From assembly GCA_017467225.1 (NCBI GenBank), contig JAFTSR010000394.1, positions 1 to 13,137 of the forward strand: a stretch of 13,137 bases of DNA, in the 5' to 3' direction. Positions within the stretch are counted from its first letter, which is position 1. The number at the start of each line of letters is the position of its first letter. Below, in pieces: positions 1 through 6,400 of the stretch. The stretch comes from Clostridia bacterium. GTDB taxonomy: Bacteria > Bacillota_A > Clostridia > Oscillospirales > CAG-272. Both the position numbers and the translations under genes were made by a program. The notes under the pieces were generated by a model. That model worked only from the letters and a program-made list of their open reading frames with translations, searched no databases and was not told where the DNA came from.

Positions 1-605
1 GCCTCGATCATGACCACCTTCTTGGTGGAGGAAGCGACGGTCAGCTCCAGATCGGAAACCTTGCGCTGTGCCTCGGTGGGGTTGACAACGGGCTTGCCGT
101 CAACCAGACCGATGTGTAGACCGGAGATCGGGCCGTTCCACGGAATATCGGAAACAGCCAGCGCGGTGGAAGCACCGATCATAGCGGCAACCTCGGGCTC
201 GCAGTCGGGATCAACCGACATAACGGTCAGAGTCAGCGCGATATCGTTGCGCAGGTCCTTGGGGAACAGGGGACGGATGGGACGGTCGATAACGCGGGAG
301 GTCAGAACTGCCTTCTCGGAGGGCTTACCCTCTCTCTTGAGGTAACCGCCGGGGATCTTACCGGCAGCGTACATTCTCTCCTCGAAATCGACGGAAAGGG
401 GCAAAAAGTCAATGCCGTCGCGAGGCTTTGCGGAAGCGGTCGCGCAGCAAAGAACAACGGTGTCGCCGTAGCGAACCAGCACGGAGCCGTTAGCAAGGCC
501 TGCGACCTTACCGAACTCCATGACCAAAGGTCTGCCTGCCAGGGTATAGTGGAAGACCTTGTGGTTTTTGAACTGCATCTGGGAGCTTGTGATGTTAAAA
601 GACAT
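1..605 (-). CDS. pnp: Polynucleotide phosphorylase, N-terminal part (cut by window edge)
   Basis: PNPase degrades RNA 3' to 5' by phosphorolysis and acts in mRNA decay in the cytoplasm. The 201 visible residues begin [12 protein letters not shown] and contain the first RNase PH-like domain of the family, with hallmark stretches such as [40 protein letters not shown] and [15 protein letters not shown]. The family is usually about 700 residues, so roughly 500 residues, including the second RNase PH domain and the KH and S1 RNA-binding domains, lie beyond the left edge. The start at 605 is set by AAGGAG (613-618) seven bases upstream. It lies 215 bases downstream of rpsO on the same strand, the usual bacterial rpsO-pnp order. 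I could not identify a promoter of its own in the gap, so readthrough from rpsO past a hairpin is the likely expression route. Confidence 0.98.
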   Translation of the reverse strand, partial: MSFNITSSQMQFKNHKVFHYTLAGRPLVMEFGKVAGLANGSVLVRYGDTVVLCCATASAKPRDGIDFLPLSVDFEERMYAAGKIPGGYLKREGKPSEKAVLTSRVIDRPIRPLFPKDLRNDIALTLTVMSVDPDCEPEVAAMIGASTALAVSDIPWNGPISGLHIGLVDGKPVVNPTEAQRKVSDLELTVASSTKKVVMIE

Positions 606-768
606 GGTTTTTCTCCTTCATAAATGATTTATTATGACGGCACGCCCGCTCCGAGGTTTAACACTTAACCGCGCTGTCAAGGCCTGCTTGGCGGCACGGG
701 TAAATGCTAAAGCCATGTGGGGAGGAGGTGCTCGTTACTTTTTTTGTTGTCTGTAAAAAGCAGAAACG

Positions 769-809
769 CCGGAGCGAAAAACAAGGGTTGACCGTGTTCC
801 TCGCTCCGG
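769..809 (-). terminator. rpsO-pnp intergenic hairpin, possible attenuator or processing site
   Basis: On the minus strand, CCGGAGCGA (809-801) can pair perfectly with TCGCTCCGG (777-769), a 9-bp stem with a 23-base loop, starting about 12 bases after the rpsO stop. A CTTTTT run follows ten bases later, so it is a weak or partial terminator at best. A second copy of CGGAGCG (819-813) could compete for the same partner, giving two alternative folds. In other bacteria the rpsO-pnp spacer contains a terminator and RNase III processing sites (E. coli); a similar role here is inference. Confidence 0.5.
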
Positions 810-820
810 GTACGCTCCGA

Positions 821-1090
821 TTACTTTCTCAGGTTGAGCTTAGCGACGATCGCACGGTAGCGCTCGATGTCGTTCTTCTGCAGGTAGCCCAGAAGGTTTC
901 TTCTGTGGCCGACCATCTTCTGCAGACCTCTGCGGCTGTGGAAATCCTTGGGGTTAGCCTTGAGGTGCTCGGTCAGGTTAGCAATTCTGGAAGTCAGGAT
1001 TGCGATCTGAACCTCGGGAGAACCGGTGTCGCCCTCGTGGACGGCATAGGTCTCAATAATCTTCTGCTTTTCATCCTTCTGCATGGTCAT
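821..1090 (-). CDS. rpsO: 30S ribosomal protein S15
   Basis: S15 is a primary binder of 16S rRNA and helps nucleate assembly of the small-subunit platform. The product is 89 residues, the normal family length, and contains the near-invariant [11 protein letters not shown] stretch, followed by [31 protein letters not shown] and a C-terminal basic LNLRK. The frame is open further upstream to 1204. The start at 1090 (MTMQKDEKQ) is chosen because it gives the exact family length and is preceded by GGAAAGGTGA about eight to ten bases away. A near-consensus promoter lies about 115 bases upstream, and the intervening leader can fold over the ribosome binding site. It is followed by pnp. Confidence 0.97.
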   Translation of the reverse strand: MTMQKDEKQKIIETYAVHEGDTGSPEVQIAILTSRIANLTEHLKANPKDFHSRRGLQKMVGHRRNLLGYLQKNDIERYRAIVAKLNLRK

Positions 1091-1206
1091 GGTAGTATTC
1101 ACCTTTCCAAAAATAAAATATTTGTCGGCGGGCAACCCAGAGATCGGCGGGTGAATGTACACGGGATGGACCCGTGCGATGTCCGAAAGCCGAGTTGACG
1201 CCATAC
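1091..1206 (-). promoter_or_regulatory. rpsO 5' leader, candidate S15 autoregulatory RNA
   Basis: The predicted transcript has about 115 untranslated bases. It contains a hairpin with a perfect 6-bp stem CACGGG/CCCGTG (1160-1165 with 1171-1176, 5-base loop). Just 3' of it, in transcript order, TTCACC (1155-1150) is the exact complement of GGTGAA (1103-1098), the core of the rpsO Shine-Dalgarno. A GTA just before it (1160-1158) also matches the bases after the SD, across a 2-base bulge. Pairing would hide the ribosome binding site. Ribosomal protein S15 is known to repress its own mRNA through several unrelated leader structures in different phyla, so autoregulation is plausible. This fold was not matched to a described class. 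Confidence 0.5.
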
Positions 1207-1212
1207 GCAGTT

Positions 1213-1241
1213 ATTATACCACGATTCGGAACGTTTGTAAA
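1213..1241 (-). promoter_or_regulatory. rpsO promoter, sigma-A type
   Basis: On the minus strand TTTACA (1241-1236) is followed after exactly 17 bases by TATAAT (1218-1213). The -10 is perfect and the -35 matches five of six. Transcription would begin around 1206, giving a leader of about 115 bases before rpsO. It is the only strong promoter found upstream of rpsO-pnp in the window. Confidence 0.85.
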
Positions 1242-1293
1242 GGGGTTTTTACATTTTATTTATGACTTTTTTGTGAATATTTTTGATTTTGAG

Positions 1294-1323
1294 GAAAAAA
1301 AGAAAAAAGGCCTCGGGTGAGGC
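1294..1323 (-). terminator. Rho-independent terminator on the minus strand
   Basis: Read on the minus strand, GCCTC-ACCC-GAGGC (1323-1310) is a 5-bp GC stem with a 4-base loop, immediately followed by CTTTTTTCTTTTTTT. This would stop transcripts arriving from the TauE/SafE genes and the hairpin block before they reach the rpsO promoter. It lies 16 bases outside the left end of the inverted-repeat element. It may therefore have been the original terminator of the TauE/SafE genes before that element arrived (inference). Confidence 0.65.
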
Positions 1324-1339
1324 GGAGGAAGAAGGTGTT

Positions 1340-1357
1340 AGATGGTGCGAACATAGC
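1340..1357 (+). repeat. Left terminal inverted repeat
   Basis: TAGATGGTGCGAACATAG is the exact reverse complement of 2037-2054. The match extends as TTCTAT after two mismatched bases, giving 24 of 26 matches. Confidence 0.9.
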
Positions 1358-1385
1358 TTTCTATTCTTGATTGGTTTGTTGTTCA

Positions 1386-1409
1386 TTTCTTTGGCTCACC
1401 CCAAAGAAA
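1386..1409. repeat. Hairpin A, left arm
   Basis: TTTCTTTGG and CCAAAGAAA form a perfect 9-bp stem with a 6-base loop. Its counterpart in the right arm (1983-2007) sits at the equivalent place but has a different stem sequence. Confidence 0.8.
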
Positions 1410-1427
1410 CGAACCAAAGAAAACGTG

Positions 1428-1454
1428 TACAAGGGGACTCCAAGTCCCCTTGTA
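1428..1454. repeat. Hairpin B, left arm
   Basis: TACAAGGGGACT and AGTCCCCTTGTA form a perfect 12-bp stem with a CCA loop. The equivalent right-arm position (1926-1945) holds a different but also perfect G-rich stem. Confidence 0.85.
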
Positions 1455-1584
1455 GATCCCCCGGATTGTGCGTGTTCTGTACGTGTGGGCCTAAAGTTGT
1501 TAGGGAGGCTGCTTCGCAGAAGCCGCGGTGTTTGGCGGTTTCGCTTGCGAAATGACGCCGTCAAGGCGTCAAGACAAACTCGCT

Positions 1585-1603
1585 GTTTCGACGCAGTCGA
1601 AAC
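1585..1603. repeat. Short palindromic hairpin, copy 1
   Basis: GTTTCGAC-GCA-GTCGAAAC is an 8-bp stem with a GCA loop. The copy at 1960-1978 is identical except that one A-T pair has become G-C, so pairing is kept. Confidence 0.8.
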
Positions 1604-1620
1604 GTTGCTTCGCTGCTATT

Positions 1621-1711
1621 CCTTGGTGCGGTGCGCATGCCGAACCCCGTAGGGCGGGGCTTGTCTCCCACCGCTGCTTCGGTGTTATCCTATCCCTTGG
1701 TGCGGTGCGCA
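1621..1711 (+). repeat. Direct repeat pair CCTTGGTGCGGTGCGCA
   Basis: The 17-base sequence is present perfectly at 1621-1637 and 1695-1711, offset by 74 bases. Weaker similarity continues on both sides (GCTATT versus CCTATC before; GCC.AACCC.GTAGG after), suggesting an internal duplication in the element. Confidence 0.8.
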
Positions 1712-1790
1712 CGCCTAACCCGGTAGGGGAGGGCCTTGGTCCTCCCGTTGCGCCGTCTTTTCACTATCTTCCCGTAGAGCTCCCCACAGT

Positions 1791-1818
1791 TTTCGCCGTC
1801 CTTTTTGAGGCGGCGAAA
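1791..1818. repeat. Inverted repeat TTTCGCCG/CGGCGAAA
   Basis: A perfect 8-bp stem (1791-1798 with 1811-1818) with a 12-base loop, inside the central part of the hairpin block. Confidence 0.6.
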
Positions 1819-1840
1819 GCAAAGTTTGCAGTTTGCGAGG

Positions 1841-1915
1841 ATCGCGTGTGTTTAGCAAAAAATGCGGCAGCGTTTTTATGAATTCGGCTTTGCCGAATTC
1901 GGTGTAACACGCGAT
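1841..1915. repeat. Nested hairpins with GAATTC core
   Basis: An outer 9-bp inverted repeat ATCGCGTGT/ACACGCGAT (1841-1849 with 1907-1915) encloses a perfect 9-bp hairpin GAATTCGGC-TTT-GCCGAATTC (1880-1900). The nesting suggests a composite folded structure rather than isolated palindromes. Confidence 0.7.
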
Positions 1916-1925
1916 GCCGGGGGGA

Positions 1926-1945
1926 CATGGGGGTTCTCCCCCATG
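1926..1945. repeat. Hairpin B, right arm
   Basis: CATGGGGG-TTCT-CCCCCATG is a perfect 8-bp stem with a 4-base loop, in the right-arm position that corresponds to 1428-1454. Confidence 0.8.
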
Positions 1946-1959
1946 CGCGTTTTCTTTGG

Positions 1960-1978
1960 GTTTCGGCGCAGCCGAAAC
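1960..1978. repeat. Short palindromic hairpin, copy 2
   Basis: GTTTCGGC-GCA-GCCGAAAC is an 8-bp stem. It differs from 1585-1603 by one compensated base pair. In the right arm it is inserted between hairpin A and the CCAAAGAAAACG motif, which the left arm lacks. Confidence 0.8.
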
Positions 1979-1982
1979 AGCG

Positions 1983-2007
1983 TTTCATTTGTCGCGTGAC
2001 AAAGAAA
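1983..2007. repeat. Hairpin A, right arm
   Basis: TTTC-(A bulge)-TTTGTC pairs with GACAAAGAAA across a GCGT loop. It corresponds in position to 1386-1409 with changed sequence and conserved pairing. Confidence 0.7.
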
Positions 2008-2036
2008 TCGGCAATAAACTTACTACCGATAGAACA

Positions 2037-2054
2037 CTATGTTCGCACCATCTA
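2037..2054 (-). repeat. Right terminal inverted repeat
   Basis: Reverse complement of 1340-1357, 18 of 18. Its last three bases are the TAG stop codon (2054-2052) of the minus-strand TauE/SafE gene. Confidence 0.9.
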
Positions 2055-2411
2055 CCCCTCTCTCCGTCGCAAAAGCGTCAGTGCGCCCGCGCCGATGAGA
2101 AACAAGCCAAACAGCCGCGCCACCCAGACCTCGGGTAAAAGCGCCGACAGCCGTGTGCCCACAAGAGAGCCGCAAAGGCCTGCTGCGATCAGCAACACCA
2201 CCGGCAAAGCCGGGATGCGCCGCCGCAGCAGATGAATGCAAAGAGAAGCGGCCGATGCGAAGATGAAAAACAAAAGATTGAGGCCTTGCGCGTGCAGCTG
2301 CGATGTGTTGTGCACAAGGCTCAGATACAGAACGAGCAATCCGCCCGATCCGATCCCCATGCCGGACAACACCGCAATCACCAGCACAGCAAGCAAATCC
2401 ACAACGCTCAT
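2052..2411 (-). CDS. TauE/SafE-type membrane protein, second half-size copy
   Basis: A 119-residue, very hydrophobic protein with about four predicted membrane spans. Near the N-terminus it has the glycine-rich loop SGMGIGSGG (residues 16-24), which marks one half of the TauE/SafE family (anion or sulfur-compound exporters of the plasma membrane; substrate unknown here). Full-length members are about 250 residues with two such halves, so this is a half-size protein. It starts with GGAGGG six bases before the ATG. It lies 83 bases downstream of the other half-size gene on the same strand and very likely works with it as a heterodimer (inference). The reading frame ends in ...RRREG with a TAG inside the end of the inverted-repeat element, so its natural C-terminus may have been altered. 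Confidence 0.85.
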   Translation of the reverse strand: MSVVDLLAVLVIAVLSGMGIGSGGLLVLYLSLVHNTSQLHAQGLNLLFFIFASAASLCIHLLRRRIPALPVVLLIAAGLCGSLVGTRLSALLPEVWVARLFGLFLIGAGALTLLRRREG

Positions 2412-2494
2412 GGCTTCCCTCCGTCATTTTCGTTTCATCCGCGCCGCCGTACACGCACGCACGGCGACTTCGACGCACTTTGGCACCGTGCCGT

Positions 2495-2917
2495 CTATCG
2501 CAAAAGCATCCGCACGCCGCTGATCAGCAGCAGCACGGCAAAAAGCTTTTGCAAAAACGGCAATCGCACACGGTCAAGCACCACGCCTCCCAAAAGTCCA
2601 CCAAAAAGAGCGGGGAGCAGGTAAGGCGCGAACGAAGACAATGACAGCCGTCCGCTACCGGCGTATTGCAGCGCCGAGAACAGCGAGACCGGCAGCATGG
2701 TCAGAAGCGAGATGACGTAAATGCTTTTGGAAACGTCACCCTGCTTGCCGGAGCCTGCGCACAAGCGTTTATACCACGCCGTGAGCACCAGCACCACCAC
2801 GATGCCGCCACCCGTGCCGAGCAGTCCGTTGATCACGCCGGCGACAAGGCCGGTCATGAGCAGCGTTGCCGTATGACGGGCGGCAATGCCCGTGTGATAA
2901 TACCGTACTGTTCCCAT
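2495..2917 (-). CDS. TauE/SafE-type membrane protein, first half-size copy
   Basis: A 140-residue hydrophobic protein with about four membrane spans and the family's glycine-rich motif GLLGTGGG at residues 31-38 in the first hairpin. TauE/SafE proteins are putative exporters of organosulfonates, sulfite or similar anions; the substrate cannot be told from the sequence. It is about half the normal family length and is paired with the 119-residue gene just downstream. Together they cover one full-length transporter. Each has its own start and RBS-like sequence (GGCGGAG, about eight bases before this ATG) and the two do not share a frame across the gap, so a split pair is preferred over a recent frameshift. 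No clear promoter was found in the 165 bases upstream. Confidence 0.85.
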   Translation of the reverse strand: MGTVRYYHTGIAARHTATLLMTGLVAGVINGLLGTGGGIVVVLVLTAWYKRLCAGSGKQGDVSKSIYVISLLTMLPVSLFSALQYAGSGRLSLSSFAPYLLPALFGGLLGGVVLDRVRLPFLQKLFAVLLLISGVRMLLR

Positions 2918-3083
2918 GCGTGTGCTCCGCCTTTTTCGTTCCGATGCTTACAAGCGCCTGCAAAATTGCAACGACGCTTGCGCTTTTTCTCTCTTTGTCG
3001 ACCGATCACCGTCGCGCGGCGTTTTGCCCGTACTTTCTTGAAGAAAAATTAAAACATTTTTTTCGAAAAAGTCCGTCTGCCAC

Positions 3084-3112
3084 TTGAAAATCGAGTAAAA
3101 AAATGGTATACT
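3084..3112 (+). promoter_or_regulatory. ftsK promoter, sigma-A type
   Basis: TTGAAA (3084-3089), 17-base spacer, TATACT (3107-3112). It would start transcripts near 3119 and leave a leader of about 280 bases before ftsK. The interval 2918-3402 otherwise holds no recognisable gene; no riboswitch consensus was recognised, though short GC-rich palindromes occur (for example CCACG-CCG-CGTGG shortly after the start point). Confidence 0.75.
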
Positions 3113-3341
3113 ATACATTGGTATCGTGTTTGTGTTACGAACCACGCCGCGTGGCGGCGACCCCTCTTTGCGCGACCTCCTTTGGCGAGCGATAACGACG
3201 ATCGGTACAGGCATAGTTTGTGCCGCGATGCGCGTTTCATACGTCGACTTTGCATCTGCGAAGCGGTAAAAAATGGCATGCAGGTTAAGCACCGCGTGCC
3301 GTTGACCGGCGCACCTGAGGGGAATGATCAGGTATACGACG

Positions 3342-3410
3342 ATGAATATAGATGAGGTCTTGTCGGCTGCCGCAGCGGCCGATCGGGAGAAAGGAGACCA
3401 TTTTGGCTAA
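3342..3410 (+). CDS. Possible 22-residue leader peptide overlapping the ftsK start
   Basis: ATG at 3342 opens a 22-codon frame (MNIDEVLSAAAAADREKGDHFG) whose TAA (3408-3410) lies eight bases into ftsK, in a different frame. If translated, its terminating ribosomes would sit on the ftsK AAGGAG and TTG start, so translational coupling is possible. No good ribosome binding site precedes it; an in-frame ATG at 3324 has GAGGGGA but with almost no spacing. It may be chance. Confidence 0.25.
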   Translation: MNIDEVLSAAAAADREKGDHFG

Positions 3411-6400
3411 CAATCAACCAAAAAGCAACAAAAACGGAACGCGACAGAAGGCCGACTGGTTCGAGGCGCTTTGCACCATGGGTGAGGAGCAGCCCACACC
3501 AAAGAAGTCGACCAGTACGCGCGGCGGCAGCAAGAGCACCTCTGCCGGTCGCTCCAAGAGCGCGGCGACCACACGCCGTCGGGTGCAGAACCGCTCGGAC
3601 GATCCCTTCGACGACCGTCCGCCGTTTGACGATACGGACATTCCACCCTTTGACGCCAACGAGGAGTCGGTGGCAGAGACGGTGTTTGCCAAGGATAATA
3701 AAAAGAGCGGCACCTCTGCCGCCAAGGGCTCGCGCAGCAGCGCAGGCAGCAGCCGCAGCACCTCGCAGCGCTCCTCTCGCAGCAGCGCCAAGAGTGGCGG
3801 CAAGCAAAGCACCGGAGGCAACCGTACCCGCGGGGGACAGGCAGCGCAGCCCGAGGAGCGCAGCGTCGCGGATATCGTCTATTTCCTGCAGCCGTACGCC
3901 GTTTGTGCGGTGGGTGCGCTGCTGGCCATCGAGATGCTTCTGTCGCTTATTCTCAGCGGCGGCGCATACGGCTGGACGCGTGACACGCAGCCCTTCCGTT
4001 GGTTTGGCTATTATCTGGAATATCTGCTGTTTGGCCTGTTTGGCTACGGCGCGTATCTCATCCCGCCCATGATGATCTATTTGTCGGTTGACCGTCTGCG
4101 CCACGGACAGCGCCGCACCGGCAAGGGACTGATGGCAGGCGGCATTGTGCTGCTGTTGCCGGCGATCGTGCACGTTTGCCTGTTGAATGCCGGCGTGGCC
4201 GGCGTTCCCGATTCGCTCAGAATGGGCGAGCTGTACAACGCGGGTGCCGCGCATCTGGGTGCCGGCGTGCTTCCCGGATTTTTCGCGTATACGTTTAACG
4301 TCGGTCTTGGCGTGATCGGCACGCTGATCGTCGGTGGATTTTTGCTGATTCTGATGTCGCTTTTGCTGGTCGGACTGACGCCGGCCATGCTGTGGGAGCG
4401 CTTGCGTGAGGCAAGACAGAACCGCCGTGAGCAAAAGGAGCTGGCCGAGAGCCGCGAGATGGAAATGCGGCAGGAGAGAGGTCTTGTAGTACGGGATGCC
4501 GCGCCGCGCAAGGGCAGCACGCCCGAGCAGCGAGCCGCCGATGATATGGAGCGCCGCATTCAGCGCAAGCTGGATCGCGAGCAGGAAAAAATGGAGCAGG
4601 AGGCCTTGCGCGAGGCAGAGCGCTCCGACCGCATAGAGAGAGCTAAGGCGACCAAAAAGAGCGGCGGCAAGAGCCGCGCGAGCGAGCCGCAGGAGAGTGA
4701 ATTTGACCCGATCGATGCGCTGCTGCAGCGCGAGCGTACGGCCGCAGACGAGGATGCGCCCAAGGTCAAAGAGAAAAAGCAGCCCAAGGAGAAAAAGGCT
4801 GCCAAGCAGGCCGCGCCGGCGGTGGTGCGCAGCGAGGATGTGCAGCCGTTTGAGGACGTGGACGAGCCCATGGAGGGCGGAGAGGTAGATGCCGTCTTTG
4901 AGGACGTGGTCGATCTGCCGGTAGAGGAGGATCCCGCCTTTGCCAAAAAGAAGGTCAAAAAGCGCCGCGCTCAGGAGATGCCGGTCGAGGAGGAAAAGCC
5001 GGCCGAGGATGAGCTGCAGACCTATCCCGCGCAGACTGAAATTGAGCTGGATATGGACGCACCCATGCCGGAGGATGACGAGATCACCGAGCTGTTCACG
5101 GGCAGCGCTGCTAAGACTGCAGCACCTGCGCAGGAGGCCCAGGTTATGCCGGCCGATCTGAGCGAGATTTACGAGGATTTGGGTGACACCGATGCCGAGG
5201 CACCCGATGAGGATGATAATACCGAGCTGGTACAGGCAGACGGCGGCGTGACCATCGCTGTCGAAAAGCTGTCCGACGAGGAAAGAGCGCGCGGCGCGGT
5301 CATTGTCACACCCGAGCAGAAGCAGGAGTACGCCCGTGTGCGTCCGTACACCTTCCCCAAGGTAGACATGCTGATGCCCGAGCCGGAGGACGGCGGCGTG
5401 ACCGAGGCGCTGCTGCAGCAGAAGGCCATCCGCCTGCGCGACACGCTGAACAGCTTCAACGTGCGCGTGGAGGGTGTTACCTACGTTGGCGGTCCAACCG
5501 TCACAAGATACGAGGTCAAGCCTGCACCGGGCGTTAAGGTGGCATCCATCACGCGCCTGTCCGACGATATTGCCATGGGTCTTGAGGCGTCGGGCGCGGT
5601 GCGTATTGAGGCGCCGATTCCCGGCAAGAACGCCGTGGGTATCGAGGTGCCCAACGACAAGAGAAGCACGGTATATCTGCGCGGTCTGATCGATTGCGAG
5701 ACCTTCCGCACGGCCAAGAGCCGCGTGACCTGCTGTCTTGGTAAGGGTGTCGGCGGCGTTTCTGTGTATCTGAACATTGAAAAAATGCCCCACCTTCTGA
5801 TCGCCGGTGCGACCGGTACGGGTAAGTCGGTCTGTATCAACAGTCTGATCATGAGCCTTTTGTACAAAGCCAAGCCCGACGAGGTCAAGCTGCTCATGAT
5901 CGACCCCAAGACGGTCGAGTTCAGCGTATACAAGGACATTCCACACCTGATGGCACCCATCATTTGCGATTCCAAGCGTGCGGCGGGTGCGCTCAACCTG
6001 GCTGTGCAGGAGATGGAGCGCAGATACGAGCTGATGCGCACGGTCGGCGTGCGAAACATTTCCGGCTACAATACCGTGACCGAAAACGATCGCTACGAGC
6101 ACCCGTATATTCCGCAGATGGTGATCATCATCGACGAGCTTGCTGATTTGATGATGACGGCCAAGAATGAGGTCGAGGCATCGATCGTTCGTCTGGCGCA
6201 AAAGGCGAGAGCGGCGGGTATCCATCTGATTTTGGGTACGCAGCGTCCGTCGGTTGACGTTATCACCGGTCTGATCAAGGCCAATGTGCCCTCGCGTATT
6301 TCATTTACCGTAACCTCGCAGGTCGACTCCCGTACCATTCTGGACAACGCCGGAGCGGAGAAGCTTCTGGGTATCGGTGACATGCTGTATGCGCCCATCG

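Larger units (their letters stand above)
1340..2054. mobile_element. Gene-free inverted-repeat element packed with hairpins (MITE-like candidate)
   Basis: This 715-bp block has no convincing gene. Its ends are perfect 18-bp inverted repeats, TAGATGGTGCGAACATAG at 1340-1357 and its complement at 2037-2054. Similarity continues inward as imperfect arms (about 1340-1464 and 1917-2054) holding the same ordered motifs: a TTCTAT motif, a TTTCTTTG-type hairpin, CCAAAGAAAACG, a G-rich hairpin and TCCCCCGG. Between the arms lie many more short stems and a 17-bp direct repeat. Ends of the form TA...TA would fit insertion at a TA dinucleotide, as in IS630/Tc1-type elements, but no transposase is present and the family is not recognised. 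It may equally be a structured RNA locus or a chromosomal interspersed repeat. Confidence 0.55.

Noticed and set aside
658..680. TTGACA on the minus strand as a pnp promoter
   Set aside because: No acceptable -10 sequence lies 15-19 bases downstream.
1091..1204. N-terminal extension of rpsO to 1204
   Set aside because: It would give a 127-residue S15, 38 too long, would start at the predicted transcription start, and covers the leader. The start at 1090 gives the exact family length with an RBS.
1283..1988. Several 60-117-codon frames inside the hairpin block on both strands
   Set aside because: They read through palindromes, have no RBS or domain, and their hydrophobicity and composition look random.
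1340..2054. CRISPR array in the repeat-rich block
   Set aside because: Repeats are not regularly spaced, differ in sequence, and no cas genes are present.
2052..2917. Single frameshifted TauE/SafE pseudogene
   Set aside because: The two frames are separated by 83 bases, and each has its own RBS-like sequence and a proper start, so two genes are the better explanation.
3352..3402. ATG at 3352 as the ftsK start
   Set aside because: No ribosome binding site precedes it, while AAGGAG is ideally placed for the TTG at 3403.
3328..6225. A 965-codon open frame antisense to ftsK
   Set aside because: It lies entirely opposite a clear FtsK gene. Its translation is rich in Leu, His and Arg with no recognisable domain and no ribosome binding site. 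Long antisense frames are common opposite GC-rich genes.
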